Positions 1 through 10,514 of a stretch of 64,000 nt of DNA are shown in pieces; position 1 is the stretch's first letter; each line of letters starts with the position of its first letter. The notes beneath the pieces were generated by a model, which made no database searches, was not told the DNA's origin, and saw only the letters and a list, made by a program, of their open reading frames with translations. The DNA is from Butyrivibrio sp. INlla14 (GTDB taxonomy: Bacteria; Bacillota; Clostridia; Lachnospirales; Lachnospiraceae): NCBI RefSeq assembly GCF_900102515.1, contig NZ_FMVS01000002.1, positions 186,001 through 250,000 of the forward strand, given 5' to 3'. The position numbers and the translations under genes were made by a program.

Positions 1-1956
1 TTTCATCAGAAGGCCTGCTTCTGACAATGATATGGGGCACATCATCATGCGCTCATCATCAAGATTCAAGTAGTGCTTTATTGAGGTTGTGTCTTTATGA
101 CCAAGCAGATCGGCCAGTCCCTGCTTCTTGGTTCCTTTCCTTAACTGATCTGTAGCGTATGTTCTTCTTGTCACATGGAATCCTGATCCTGGTACATTTC
201 TCTCAGGAAGAGCTCTTCCCAGAGCCTGTAAACAAACACCTCTCTGTATTGAATCATAAGGTACTCTGTGTTTTATAAAGAGTCTGTCATTTTGAGTTTT
301 TTCATTAGGTCGGCCATGCTTTATGTAAAGATAAACAGCATTTCCTACTTCTGTGGGCATAGGAAGCACGATCTCGTGGCTTGTTTTCTTTTGATATATC
401 CTGATGCACTGTCTTTTCCAATCAATATCTTTTAATCTCAGATTAACTATGTCTATGGATCTGATTCCCATCTTCATACCCAAAAGAATCATTGCATTAT
501 CGCGGAGATCCATGGCTGTTAAGCACGTATCATGTTTTTGCATAATGGATTGTTTCTCATCATCTGTAAGAGTGATAACAAGCTTTTCTCTTGCTTCAGA
601 AGAACAAAGCAATGCCTTATGGATTCCGTACGGAAGAATGCATTTACGTTCAAGATACTTTATGAACTTACGTATCCTTGAGTTATAAGCATTCTTACCT
701 TCGGCAGAAGAGTGCTGATCAGTTAAGTTGAAGCCCTTAATGACTTCAGGAGTTATCTGGCCAAACCCACTGAGGTCACACTTGACCAAATATTCGCAGA
801 ACCTTGTAACAGAAGATCTGACCATGTCTATGGTTGATGATGCCCAACCTTCTTTGATCTTAACATCAAGATACTTGTATAGCTCATCCTTACACCAGTC
901 AGGCAGGCTTTCACATTTAACCGGTTTGGTTTTATTCAGACGCTGAGGAATAATACTGCCTTCGTTGCAATAAATATCAAACTGGTACAGAACCCTTGCA
1001 GACTGATTCCAGCCATTTCCTTCATGATACGTTTTTTCGTGTTCAAGCCAGATAGCAGCTATTCTCTTATGATATCCCAAAGAATTCATTTCCAAAAACA
1101 GCAAAAGATTATGTAATGTATAGGCTGCCCTTTCTTTTGAGGATTTGCTATAGCCAAGAGCCCGGTAATCATTTAGGAATAATTCAATTGCAACAGCAAA
1201 ATCCTCTGCGGGAAAATCCATGCTTTCAGCTGCAAGTGCTGTTATTTTTGCTTTCTGACTATTAGTGAAATCGGTGATATCAAATATACGATCATGCATT
1301 CTGAAATACGGATACCACCCAAGTCCATGCTGACACAATCCCATATCCGCCATATATAAAAGAATGTCTCCAATTGAATACATATATATGGCGCCAGTCT
1401 TCTTAGAACGATGAGCTTCAGTATGACAGTAGTACTCAATAAGCTCAAAGGTAATCTCAGAAGGATCAGATATGCCTTGCTTCTGAATCTTATACAAAAA
1501 TCGTGCAATTCGGGTTTTTACACAACCAGCATATGATTCTGGTAATTCAAGAGTACCAAGATAACCTTCCATCAGCTCATTCCATGGTTCCTGTAAAAGC
1601 TTTGAGTAAGGCATTGCAATAGGATAGGCATTTACAGCCTGAACTTCTCCAAAGCCATAAATATCTGAAAGGCGTAGAAGCGTTATCTTGTAGCCTTTAG
1701 GATAAGGCCCATTGTTTTCAAACCATTGCAATGATGTATCAATGGAATAAGACTGCTTTTTTTCAAGAAGATATTCCTTAAGTTCTTTTAAGCAGTTGAT
1801 TGTAGTATGATACGCGGTAGAACCAGCTTCTTTCGATGACATGTAATCTACAAGCTGCCTGCTATGCTCGTAGTAATCACGGAGCCATTCTTCATGCTTA
1901 GGAATTTCCTTGGGAAGCGGAATTTCATAGAAACGAACATCTTTTGGTCTTGCCAT
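1..1956 (-). CDS. Large tyrosine recombinase / integrase (3' end beyond window)
   Basis: The frame stays open for 652 codons from the ATG at 1956 to the window edge, so the C-terminus is missing. A strong AAGGAGG lies upstream of the start. The C-terminal catalytic domain is visible: Arg499 in GMKMGIRSIDIVNLRLKD, His594 and Arg597 in HVTRRTYATDQL, His620 in LLGHKDTTSIKHY and the nucleophile Tyr629. The first roughly 400 residues are an unusually long N-terminal DNA-binding region. Tyrosine recombinases of this kind integrate and excise mobile elements by cutting att sites. Its place at the outer end of a conjugation module suggests it is the integrase of that element, but no att site could be confirmed because the left boundary is outside the window. 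Confidence 0.9.
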   Translation of the reverse strand, partial: MARPKDVRFYEIPLPKEIPKHEEWLRDYYEHSRQLVDYMSSKEAGSTAYHTTINCLKELKEYLLEKKQSYSIDTSLQWFENNGPYPKGYKITLLRLSDIYGFGEVQAVNAYPIAMPYSKLLQEPWNELMEGYLGTLELPESYAGCVKTRIARFLYKIQKQGISDPSEITFELIEYYCHTEAHRSKKTGAIYMYSIGDILLYMADMGLCQHGLGWYPYFRMHDRIFDITDFTNSQKAKITALAAESMDFPAEDFAVAIELFLNDYRALGYSKSSKERAAYTLHNLLLFLEMNSLGYHKRIAAIWLEHEKTYHEGNGWNQSARVLYQFDIYCNEGSIIPQRLNKTKPVKCESLPDWCKDELYKYLDVKIKEGWASSTIDMVRSSVTRFCEYLVKCDLSGFGQITPEVIKGFNLTDQHSSAEGKNAYNSRIRKFIKYLERKCILPYGIHKALLCSSEAREKLVITLTDDEKQSIMQKHDTCLTAMDLRDNAMILLGMKMGIRSIDIVNLRLKDIDWKRQCIRIYQKKTSHEIVLPMPTEVGNAVYLYIKHGRPNEKTQNDRLFIKHRVPYDSIQRGVCLQALGRALPERNVPGSGFHVTRRTYATDQLRKGTKKQGLADLLGHKDTTSIKHYLNLDDERMMMCPISLSEAGLLMK

Positions 1957-2125
1957 AAGTACCGTCACCTCCTTTTAAAACAATCTTTAGGTGACGTCAT
2001 TATAATCCATGTAGGATTTTATGCGCATCTTTTTACATAGAATGCAGTAATGGCGAGGCTTTTGGGATAAAACTTCGGATAAGTAATTCCGTCGGATAAG
2101 GAAGTTTATGCGAACATTCGCATAA

Positions 2126-2434
2126 CGTGCAGAACAGGCAATAAGACCATTCACTCTTGGACGCAAGAACTGGGTAACAATGTATTCTCCAAAAGGAGCC
2201 TCTGCCAGCGCAATCATCTACAGCCTTGTTGAAACCGCAAAAGCCAATGACCTTAGACTCTATGACTACTTCGAATACCTTATTGCTGAAATGTCCAGGC
2301 ATCTACGCGAAGAAGCAAAGCAGAAAAAACTCTTAGGTGACAAATATATTCCTGACCGAAAATATATCCAGGATCTCCTTCCATGGTCCAAAAATATTCA
2401 AAAGCAGTTCCATCTTCCGAAGAAAAAATCATAA
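2126..2434 (+). pseudogene. IS66-family transposase remnant (C-terminal fragment)
   Basis: The reading frame from about 2126 gives RAEQAIRPFTLGRKNW followed by SPKGASASAIIYSLVETAKA, which is the conserved end of IS66 TnpC transposases, where the last catalytic acidic residue lies. Just upstream the frame is broken by TAA at 2123, and residual similarity appears to shift frame, so only about 100 of about 500 residues remain. No TnpA, TnpB or terminal inverted repeats were seen. It lies immediately beyond the 3' end of the acyltransferase gene and may mark the insertion that shortened it. It cannot be active. Confidence 0.8.
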
Positions 2435-2459
2435 TTTTATTATCAATGTGCAAATCTAT

Positions 2460-2485
2460 GAAATCGCCAGTAAAATGGCGGTTTC
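2460..2485 (+). terminator. Hairpin terminator after the IS66 fragment
   Basis: A 10-bp stem (GAAATCGCCA paired with TGGCGGTTTC, one G-T pair) with a 6-nt loop is followed by a T-rich stretch on the plus strand. It sits between the convergent IS66 fragment and the acyltransferase gene and probably terminates plus-strand transcription. Confidence 0.55.
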
Positions 2486-2514
2486 TTCTTTATGTGGTAC
2501 TCATGATTGAGTGC

Positions 2515-3359
<845 letters not shown>

Positions 3360-3381
3360 TTCAGATAGAAACGCGAAATTA

Positions 3382-4485
3382 TTAAAGAGAAAAGTTATTG
3401 ATCACATGCACCACATAACCAATCTCTTCATCCGTCATACCATAATACATAGGAATACTAAGCTCCGTTGAACTTATCTCCTCCGCTATAGAAAAATCAC
3501 CTTCTGAATAATTTAAATCTTTATAACATTCCTGTAAATGCATTGGTATCGGATAATGCTTATTTGTACCTATGCCATTATCATTAAGGTATTTCTCAAG
3601 CATATCTCTATGATTACACCTTATGCCGAATACATGCCATACAGGAGTGACATCATCTATAACCTTTGGAAGTTCTATATATTCATTTTTTATCTCGGCC
3701 AAGTACCTTGATGCTATGTACCTGCGATTTTCATTCATTCTATCAAGATGTGGTAACTTGGCAGAAAGAAATGCAGCCTGCATTTCATCAAGTCTACTGT
3801 TATTGCCTTTGTATATATGATGATATTTAAAATCTGAACCATAATTGCCAAGTGCACGCACCTTGTCAGCTATTTCCTGATCATCAGTCACAATTGCACC
3901 TGCATCTCCAAGAGCCCCCAGATTTTTTCCAGGATAGAAAGAAAAACAGCCAACTTTACCAAATGTACCGACTTTTTGTCCTTTGTATGTAGCACCATGT
4001 GCTTGAGCGCAGTCTTCTACAATGACTAACTTGTACTTATTGGCTATTTCCATTATTGGATCCATGTCACATGGTTGACCATATAAATGTACAGGAATAA
4101 TAGCTTTTGTCTTTTCTGTAATAGCCTTCTCAGTATTATATGGATTTAAATTAAATGTCTCTAAAAATGGTTCAACAAAAACAGGTATTGCCCCAACATA
4201 AGTAACCGCTAGAGCTGTAGCAATATATGTGTTTGAAGGCACTATAACTTCATCACCAGATCCGATTCCCAGGGCTTTCAAGCTTAGCATCAAAGCATCT
4301 AAACCATTGCCTACGCCAACACATTCTTTTGTTCCACAATACTCAGCAAAACTCTGCTCAAATTTTTCATCTTCCGGCCCACCTATGTAATATGAACGTT
4401 CAAACGTTCTCTCAAAAGCTGCTCTTATATCATTATCCAGTTCACATTCCATAGGCTTGAATGTAACAAACGGTATTCTCATCAT
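3382..4485 (-). CDS. fdtB: DegT/DnrJ/EryC1/StrS sugar aminotransferase (FdtB/QdtB type)
   Basis: A PLP-dependent nucleotide-sugar aminotransferase of 367 residues, normal length for the family. The PLP lysine is Lys187 in [16 protein letters not shown] and Asp158 lies in the [10 protein letters not shown] motif. The sequence resembles FdtB/QdtB enzymes, which transaminate dTDP-3-keto-6-deoxyhexose to the 3-amino sugar. An FdtA-type isomerase in the same operon (10107-10514) makes that keto sugar, which supports this role over other DegT functions. The start codon may be either of two adjacent ATGs. Galacto versus gluco product (Fuc3N or Qui3N) cannot be told from the sequence. Confidence 0.85.
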   Translation of the reverse strand: MMRIPFVTFKPMECELDNDIRAAFERTFERSYYIGGPEDEKFEQSFAEYCGTKECVGVGNGLDALMLSLKALGIGSGDEVIVPSNTYIATALAVTYVGAIPVFVEPFLETFNLNPYNTEKAITEKTKAIIPVHLYGQPCDMDPIMEIANKYKLVIVEDCAQAHGATYKGQKVGTFGKVGCFSFYPGKNLGALGDAGAIVTDDQEIADKVRALGNYGSDFKYHHIYKGNNSRLDEMQAAFLSAKLPHLDRMNENRRYIASRYLAEIKNEYIELPKVIDDVTPVWHVFGIRCNHRDMLEKYLNDNGIGTNKHYPIPMHLQECYKDLNYSEGDFSIAEEISSTELSIPMYYGMTDEEIGYVVHVINNFSL

Positions 4486-4510
4486 TTTACTTCACACAGT
4501 CCGCTTTATA

Positions 4511-5113
4511 TCAAAGCACAATCCTAATAATATCATTCTTTACTTGTATCGCAGCATTTTCCCATTGTTCATGAACGATTTTTTTCAAAGACTTAATCGT
4601 AGGATAGTCTATATACTCCCCTTTATGCTTGAAGCATCTAGCATCATCGATTAAAATAACACCATCATCGATGCCTTGTTTTTTTATAGCTAACAGTTCT
4701 TCAACAATCGGTGTGTCCTTCTCTGCTTTTTCTGTCACGCCTCCAGAATAATGTCCATCCAACCAAAATATTATTCTTGCGTTGTCAATTTTCCCTTTGG
4801 CGTCATCTATCATCTGCGGTAATTTATCAGAAGAATTACCATTATATAGATGTATTTTAATATCATTTTCAAAGCGTTTTTTTGCCTCTTCATACAATTG
4901 TGAAGAAATCTCAACAGATGCCAAATACTCAAACAGCTCATAGACCTGCACTAGCATATCACCTTTATACGTTCCCGTTTCTATCAGTACATTGCAGCCA
5001 TACTCGTTTGCATATTCCTCCATCATCTCTTCCTTGTACTCGTGCGTTGCTGGTATTCCTATCTTGAATTTCATCTTAATCACATAAATTACTTTACCAA
5101 AAATATTAGCCAT
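4511..5113 (-). CDS. Putative class I SAM-dependent methyltransferase-like protein
   Basis: 200 residues. IETGTYKGDM near residue 43 resembles the glycine-rich SAM-binding loop of class I methyltransferases. ASVEISSQLYEEAKKRF and the later FWLDGHYSGGVT and VILIDDARCF fit acidic motifs of the same fold. Proteins of this type in polysaccharide loci are usually annotated as hypothetical or methyltransferase-like. An internal start (MKFKIGIPATHEY) would give a more usual N-terminus. It lies in the middle of the polysaccharide operon between the flippase and the aminotransferase, so a role in modifying the glycan is likely but the substrate is unknown. Confidence 0.55.
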   Translation of the reverse strand: MANIFGKVIYVIKMKFKIGIPATHEYKEEMMEEYANEYGCNVLIETGTYKGDMLVQVYELFEYLASVEISSQLYEEAKKRFENDIKIHLYNGNSSDKLPQMIDDAKGKIDNARIIFWLDGHYSGGVTEKAEKDTPIVEELLAIKKQGIDDGVILIDDARCFKHKGEYIDYPTIKSLKKIVHEQWENAAIQVKNDIIRIVL

Positions 5114-5152
5114 TTTACTTTTCCTCCACTTTATAATTAAAAACTTGGTATT

Positions 5153-6670
5153 TTACTTTTTTCTTCTACCAAGATTTACCATGTAAATAAACTCTTCTTT
5201 CCTGCCAAATACAATAATATGTCCTACCAAAACACATATTAATGATATAAATGCCTTAACTATCATAATGATAAATGAAGAATCAGACCAAAGAATACCA
5301 AACACCTTCATAAGAACAGCAAACTCGCCAAAAAAGAACAGTGTTAAGATAATCACATATATCAAATATCTTCTGAGCCCTTCATTACCGGTATATAAAA
5401 CCTTTTTATATGTATAATATGCTCTTTTATACCAGCAATATATATTTCCTATTATTGTTCCTAATATTACCCCCTCTACACCGATAATTTTGGCTCCAAT
5501 TATTGATAGAAAAATATTGATTATAGCTCCAATCCTATAAAATCGTTTTTGCTCCTTGAATAATCCAGAAGCATCTACCATACACCCTACTGTTGCCTGA
5601 CCTAATGCAACGTATGCGTCTATTATTATCATGGTAATTACTGTCAATCTTAGTTCATATTGTTTTCCATAAAAAAGAATAACGAAGTCATTAATAGATA
5701 ACGCAACCGGTATAAGAAGACAACTTTCAATAAAAAAGGTAATATACGTGAAATTCTTAAAAAAACCAGTTCTATCGTTTTCTGTATCACTCGCCAATAG
5801 ATTTCCAGCCAAATTTTGAATTGGTCCAATTATAGAGTAAACTATAGCCTTCGCCGATGAGACTATTGTTATATAATTTCCTACTACGCCAACTACCGCC
5901 GTACCAATTAGTGTCGAAATCACGACATTATCAGTTGAGTTAAAAACATAGCCAGCAATTTTACTAGCAAACATATCTTTCGTGTCAGCTAAAACCTCTC
6001 TAACCAAGTATCTTGGTGGGCGATTAAACTTGAACCATCGATAATGAGCCTTTCTTATTACGAGCAACATTACATTAGATGCTAGTGTTCGAAGTAAGAT
6101 AATGCAAAAATACAAATATATGCTCCGATACATATATAACATCCAAAGATTCAATAAGGAAAATGCTACATTTATTATCAAATCACAATATGTAACCAGA
6201 TACTGTTTCTGATCTGCGTATAGTAAAGCATTATTATATGACAATAAGTATGATAGTGCTGATGTTAGTGCCATCATAAGCCACGCAATACTAATCTCAC
6301 GCATCGGTATCGATACATTTGTAATCACATATTTCAGCAATGGCAATAGAGCAAATGTCCCTAACGCAATTATTAATGCTATCCAGCGATATAATGTTCT
6401 AAAAACAGTCATTATATCGCAAACCTCGTCATGTCTATCCTCGGCAACTGGTTTATATAGTCTATAAATGATTACCGTCTGTATACCCAATTCAGATATT
6501 GATAATGCCCCCAGCAACTGAGCTAATGTTGAATTTAACCCTAAATAATCTGCCCCCAATACCACCAAAAACATCTTTCGTGTGGCAAAAGAAAGCAATA
6601 TATTTACTATCTGGAATGCAAAGCCAACTGCACTACTTTTCCTTGCTATAGTTCTTCTATCAACATTCAC
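5153..6670 (-). CDS. wzx: Wzx-type polysaccharide flippase (MVF/MATE-like)
   Basis: 505 residues with about 12-14 hydrophobic segments and few charged stretches between them. The N-terminal part resembles Wzx/RfbX O-unit translocases (RTIARKSSAVGFAFQIVNIL, then TRKMFLVVLGADYLGLNST). These proteins move lipid-linked oligosaccharide units across the inner membrane. It is the only export-type gene in the operon; no polymerase (Wzy) was recognised. Function is inferred from topology and family resemblance, since Wzx proteins have little sequence conservation. Confidence 0.85.
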   Translation of the reverse strand: MNVDRRTIARKSSAVGFAFQIVNILLSFATRKMFLVVLGADYLGLNSTLAQLLGALSISELGIQTVIIYRLYKPVAEDRHDEVCDIMTVFRTLYRWIALIIALGTFALLPLLKYVITNVSIPMREISIAWLMMALTSALSYLLSYNNALLYADQKQYLVTYCDLIINVAFSLLNLWMLYMYRSIYLYFCIILLRTLASNVMLLVIRKAHYRWFKFNRPPRYLVREVLADTKDMFASKIAGYVFNSTDNVVISTLIGTAVVGVVGNYITIVSSAKAIVYSIIGPIQNLAGNLLASDTENDRTGFFKNFTYITFFIESCLLIPVALSINDFVILFYGKQYELRLTVITMIIIDAYVALGQATVGCMVDASGLFKEQKRFYRIGAIINIFLSIIGAKIIGVEGVILGTIIGNIYCWYKRAYYTYKKVLYTGNEGLRRYLIYVIILTLFFFGEFAVLMKVFGILWSDSSFIIMIVKAFISLICVLVGHIIVFGRKEEFIYMVNLGRRKK

Positions 6671-6683
6671 AAATCATCTCCAC

Positions 6684-7568
6684 TCACCAAAAAATCAAAA
6701 CATTATCTTTGGCGCTCAAAGGCTCCTCATTAGCCACTTTTGAATTAGGTATTATCTTTCTAAGTTCATCTACAGAATATCCCCCCAATGTCAAATAAGA
6801 AAGGCTATTCCAAATCATATAGCCATGTTTTGCTTTCAATATAACGCTTTGCAAATAAGCATCCTGAACTTCTCTGCCCAACTCAGAAAATGCATAATTG
6901 CTAATAACAAGATCGTATGAATCAGCAATTCCTTCTAACTTGGTCCCATCTACATAATTGACCAAAGAAATCTTTTCATTAGTACTGCTTATCTCAGTCA
7001 GATACTTCTTAGCTAGCTCCGTAACTTCTGGCAAATCGATAAGATCATAACGTTGGATATTACACTTATCCATGATTATTTTGCATTGACCACCATACCC
7101 GATTCCAATTTCTGCAATAGAATTTATTTCTGCCGGCATTAGTTTTTGAATATCGTAAAGTATCTTAATATATCGTATTGTCGAAGGTGCTACTTTTTTG
7201 TCAAGATCATCAAAATAATATCTCTCTGGTTCACCAATCTTGTCACTCTCTAAATAAAGATCCAAGCATTCATCTGACAAAGCTTGCTTTTTTATAATCT
7301 TCCAACATTGCTCTGCGAGGTTGACCGAAAGACCAGTTACAATCTGTCTGTATATAGAACACGACCTAAAACTACTAAACACCTCCTCATTACTTACTGC
7401 TGCGTTTACAAATAGCAAATAGTTAGTTCCATCAGAATCTGAAATACTGGTATTCCTGACGTTTGCTGTAACTTGTTTCTTTTGAACGTTATCAATAAAG
7501 ATTCTATCAATTCTTTTTCTTTCTTTTCTATATTTCATCTTTAGAATATGATTCTTTAAATAATTCAT
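6684..7568 (-). CDS. Putative sugar O-methyltransferase
   Basis: 294 residues. AEIGIGYGGQCKIIM near residue 155 is the SAM-binding motif I, and RYDLIDLPEVTELAKKYL and YDLVISNYAFSELGREVQ are later motifs of the same fold. The arrangement matches the putative sugar O-methyltransferase family found in O-antigen and exopolysaccharide clusters. It lies 13 bp upstream of the flippase gene in the same operon, so it probably methylates a glycan residue. The exact sugar and position are unknown. Confidence 0.7.
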   Translation of the reverse strand: MNYLKNHILKMKYRKERKRIDRIFIDNVQKKQVTANVRNTSISDSDGTNYLLFVNAAVSNEEVFSSFRSCSIYRQIVTGLSVNLAEQCWKIIKKQALSDECLDLYLESDKIGEPERYYFDDLDKKVAPSTIRYIKILYDIQKLMPAEINSIAEIGIGYGGQCKIIMDKCNIQRYDLIDLPEVTELAKKYLTEISSTNEKISLVNYVDGTKLEGIADSYDLVISNYAFSELGREVQDAYLQSVILKAKHGYMIWNSLSYLTLGGYSVDELRKIIPNSKVANEEPLSAKDNVLIFW

Positions 7569-7594
7569 CTTTATTCCTCTCTAAATGTCTTATG

Positions 7595-8614
7595 TCATTC
7601 TATTTCAATAATCTCAAATTTTTTCATTCCAATCTTTGAAGCCATATAGGGAAAACCGCTTTTAAACATTCTCTTATCTTTTATGAGGTATATATATTCA
7701 GCGTTTGCTATTCCATAAAGATCCAAAAAAGTCTTTTCATATCTTTCATATGAATAACAAGATTTTTCATTATCTATATGAGTTATGTTGCCATCATTAA
7801 TTTCTATATATGTGTGTGCTAAAAATCTGTTTAAAAACGTTTTGCTATCTGAGTTTAACAACACCTTATATCCAGGCCACTTCTCATGTATTTCTTCAAC
7901 TATTTCCTCTATTTTTGAAATGAGAGCTTCTTTTTCTTCCTCGTCTAATTCTTTTTCATAGCCATAAGGCTCATTAAAATCTCCGAGTAAATTTAGAAAA
8001 CGACATGAAACACTAACATACTTCGTTCCAAGACCATTCAACATCATATCTATTGCATTTCTTAGTCTTATACTTGGTGTAAACATTTCGTTGTATAAAA
8101 GATTAAATCTCTTTTCATAAGCAAAGCCTGCATTTGTATATACATGTATCTGCCCAGATAGCTTACTTAACCTATTTTTTAAAAATCTCTCTTGTTTCCT
8201 TTTCTGATAACTACTCTCATCCGTAGTATCTAAAACAACTATATGCGTATAATCAGTATCAAAGGATATCTCTTCATCCGGTATGGTCCAGTCATACTTC
8301 GCTGGAACAAGGAAATCTGTTAGTGGAAAAGGATCTGTAAACTTCAGTTTGTAATTAAGGCCTTTCTCTTTACAAACACTATAAGTACTGACTATGCCTC
8401 GAAGACGGTCTGCCAAACCTCCAGATTTAATGCCTCCATCGTAAATATTTAAAACAAAAGAATCATGTTCTCCTTTATTCTCCTTTTGTTCATATTTCTC
8501 TAAGAGAATACTGGTTTGCTCTTTTTCTCGCTGTTTTCTCACAACATACCAGTAGTAATATCTGTTATATATAAGCCTTCTAAGCCTTGTTTTTATTTCT
8601 TTTGATACATCCAT
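7595..8614 (-). CDS. Fucosyltransferase-like protein (O-FucT/NodZ fold suspected)
   Basis: 339 residues. The early motif GGLADRLRGIVSTYSVC resembles the GG-x-x-D/N-x-L-R-G-I pattern of NodZ/GT23 and O-fucosyltransferase proteins, which use it to hold the GDP-sugar. A later VSVSCRFLNLLGDF followed by VLLNSDSKTFL fits the second half of that fold. Overall similarity is weak, so this is a fold-level guess. It overlaps the start of the upstream glycosyltransferase frame by 35 bp, which indicates translational coupling in the operon. It could instead be another class of glycosyltransferase. Confidence 0.5.
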   Translation of the reverse strand: MDVSKEIKTRLRRLIYNRYYYWYVVRKQREKEQTSILLEKYEQKENKGEHDSFVLNIYDGGIKSGGLADRLRGIVSTYSVCKEKGLNYKLKFTDPFPLTDFLVPAKYDWTIPDEEISFDTDYTHIVVLDTTDESSYQKRKQERFLKNRLSKLSGQIHVYTNAGFAYEKRFNLLYNEMFTPSIRLRNAIDMMLNGLGTKYVSVSCRFLNLLGDFNEPYGYEKELDEEEKEALISKIEEIVEEIHEKWPGYKVLLNSDSKTFLNRFLAHTYIEINDGNITHIDNEKSCYSYERYEKTFLDLYGIANAEYIYLIKDKRMFKSGFPYMASKIGMKKFEIIEIE

Positions 8615-9593
8615 ATGCTTTATTTAATCTACTAACTACCCTGCTATATTTTTCATAATCATTTCCTGAAAGCCAGAAAACTATACCAAACAAATTATTT
8701 ATCCCATATTTTCCCTTACGAAGTTCTTTCACATAATATGTACCTTCTAATACTCTCAGTACAAACTGCGAATCATCTTTTCCTAATTCACTTCTATATG
8801 AATCATATTTTCGTTGGTATACAAACAAATTTTGAATCAATAAATCTCTGCACTTCTTTTGGGTACACTCAGCTGCATTTTCAGTTGCAAATTCCAATAG
8901 CATTTTTTCATCCACAAGAGACTCAACTGTTTTGATGAAGTTTGCTCTTAACCTGGTGACGCTACTCTCATTTGTTCTGTAATAATAACTGCCTTGTGAT
9001 ACATGAACCTTATTTGCATAAAAAAACAGCTTTCTATTATTTAATTCATCAGTCTTAATCCTATAGTCTTCATAATCGTATCCTACACTTATAAGCAGTT
9101 CCTTTCTTACGCACATCCAAGCATGAAGGTTCCAGAAAATTGACAAATCAAAAGCTGTCTTTCCATCTATAGTTTTGCCAAGGTACTCATTAGTTTTAGT
9201 AATGCGCTTTATTTCGCCATGTGTAACAGAATATGGTTGCGGAACTATAATATCTAAAGAATCCTTCTCCAAAGCTCCAACATAATTTTCAAGCAAATCA
9301 GGGCTTATATAATCGTCAGCATCTAAGATTTGAACATAATCACCAGTAATATACTTGTAGCCCTCTGCTCTAACTTTTCCACCAGAGCCATAGTGAGGAA
9401 GTTTAACTAATCTGATTCTGTTATCATTGAAAGATTCAACTACGTTCACCGTGTTATCAGTAGACTTATCATCAAGAATTAGCAGCTCAAAGTTTCCATA
9501 GGTCTGATTTATAGCTGACTCTATTGCTTCTGTTATGTATTTTTCAGCATTGTATGCTGCCATTAAAAATGTAAACTTAATGTTTTGCATCAT
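8580..9593 (-). CDS. Family 2 glycosyltransferase
   Basis: 337 residues. The N-terminus is a GT-A domain: FTFLMAAYNAEKYITEAIES, LLILDDKSTDNTVNVV, and the DxD-type ILDADDYISPDLLENY near residue 92. It transfers a sugar from a nucleotide donor to the growing glycan at the cytoplasmic face of the membrane. It overlaps both the upstream GNAT (17 bp) and the downstream fucosyltransferase-like gene. Donor and acceptor cannot be deduced. Confidence 0.9.
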   Translation of the reverse strand: MMQNIKFTFLMAAYNAEKYITEAIESAINQTYGNFELLILDDKSTDNTVNVVESFNDNRIRLVKLPHYGSGGKVRAEGYKYITGDYVQILDADDYISPDLLENYVGALEKDSLDIIVPQPYSVTHGEIKRITKTNEYLGKTIDGKTAFDLSIFWNLHAWMCVRKELLISVGYDYEDYRIKTDELNNRKLFFYANKVHVSQGSYYYRTNESSVTRLRANFIKTVESLVDEKMLLEFATENAAECTQKKCRDLLIQNLFVYQRKYDSYRSELGKDDSQFVLRVLEGTYYVKELRKGKYGINNLFGIVFWLSGNDYEKYSRVVSRLNKAYGCIKRNKNKA

Positions 9594-10110
9594 TTTTTTC
9601 TACTAGGAACCATATATATTTACGATTTTCAGCTGTCTTTACATGATTACTGATTCTTAAGTCTGTATCTTCAACAACTTGGTACCCATTTTTTTCATAG
9701 AATCTTAAAGCTCTTTTGTTTTCTGCATTCACATACCAAAAGATTTTATCAAGTCCATAATCTTCAAAACCAACCTTGATGATCTGGCACATAGCTTCGC
9801 TAGCAACACCACATCCCATAGCTTTTACTCTGATAGATATTCCAAATTCCGCGCTCTTATCTTCTCTATCAATATCTTTCAGGCTAACCGTACCCAAGTA
9901 CTCATCATTGTCATCAGCAATAGCCATATGGATAAACTCTCGATCATCAGTACTCTTTTGATTCATCAATCCAGCTGCTTCTATAAAGTTCTTGCAATCC
10001 TCTAATGTTAACTTAGAAAAATCCTTGTCCAAATGATGTACTACGCTATCGTCATGCATCCATTCAAGCATCAGTTCAGCATCATTGATATTAAGAGGTC
10101 TCAATTTCAT
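9577..10110 (-). CDS. GNAT acetyltransferase (RimJ/RimL-like), likely amino-sugar N-acetyltransferase
   Basis: 177 residues with the RimJ-like GNAT layout: MKLRPLNINDAELMLEWMHD at the N-terminus, FGISIRVKAMGCGVASEAM as the acetyl-CoA loop region, and NKRALRFYEKNGYQVVED near the C-terminus. It overlaps the fdtA-like gene by 4 bp (ATGA), so the two are probably co-translated. With FdtA and FdtB in the operon, the simplest role is N-acetylation of the dTDP-3-amino-3,6-dideoxyhexose, the step done by FdtC or QdtC elsewhere, although those are often left-handed beta-helix enzymes rather than GNATs. Confidence 0.75.
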   Translation of the reverse strand: MKLRPLNINDAELMLEWMHDDSVVHHLDKDFSKLTLEDCKNFIEAAGLMNQKSTDDREFIHMAIADDNDEYLGTVSLKDIDREDKSAEFGISIRVKAMGCGVASEAMCQIIKVGFEDYGLDKIFWYVNAENKRALRFYEKNGYQVVEDTDLRISNHVKTAENRKYIWFLVEKNDAKH

Positions 10111-10514
10111 TTTTCACTCTCTTCAACAAATCTTAGAAATTCCTGATAATCCCTGATATAATCAGCTTCATCATATAGTTCCGATGCCAAAACAACTAAC
10201 ACTGCATCTTCTGAAAAATCATACATTTCACGCCACATAGAACCTGGTATGTACAATCCTTCGTATGGTTTCTCAAGTGAAACTTCCTTTTTCTCTTTTC
10301 CATTATCAAGACGAACTTTGCAACTTCCATGTATACAGATAAGAATCTGCTCGAGGTTTCTATGTGCATGTTTTCCTCTCACAACTTCCGGAATCGTATC
10401 ATACATGTAATAGAATCGTTTTACTCTGAATGGAATATCTTTAAACTCTTCTAATGCTACTAACTGCCCCCTATCGTCGCCGTGGGGCTGAAACATATAT
10501 TTAACAACTTGCAT
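10107..10514 (-). CDS. fdtA: FdtA/QdtA-type dTDP-4-keto-6-deoxyhexose 3,4-ketoisomerase (WxcM-like cupin)
   Basis: 135 residues, the usual length. The cupin signature is GDDRGQLVALEEFKDIPF, then VVRGKHAHRNLEQILICI and a C-terminal PGSMWREMYDFSEDAVLVVLAS. FdtA/QdtA proteins isomerise dTDP-4-keto-6-deoxyglucose to the 3-keto sugar that FdtB/QdtB then aminates. Both enzymes are here in one operon. The dTDP-4-keto-6-deoxyglucose supply (RmlA, RmlB) must come from elsewhere in the genome because neither gene is in the window. Confidence 0.88.
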   Translation of the reverse strand: MQVVKYMFQPHGDDRGQLVALEEFKDIPFRVKRFYYMYDTIPEVVRGKHAHRNLEQILICIHGSCKVRLDNGKEKKEVSLEKPYEGLYIPGSMWREMYDFSEDAVLVVLASELYDEADYIRDYQEFLRFVEESEK

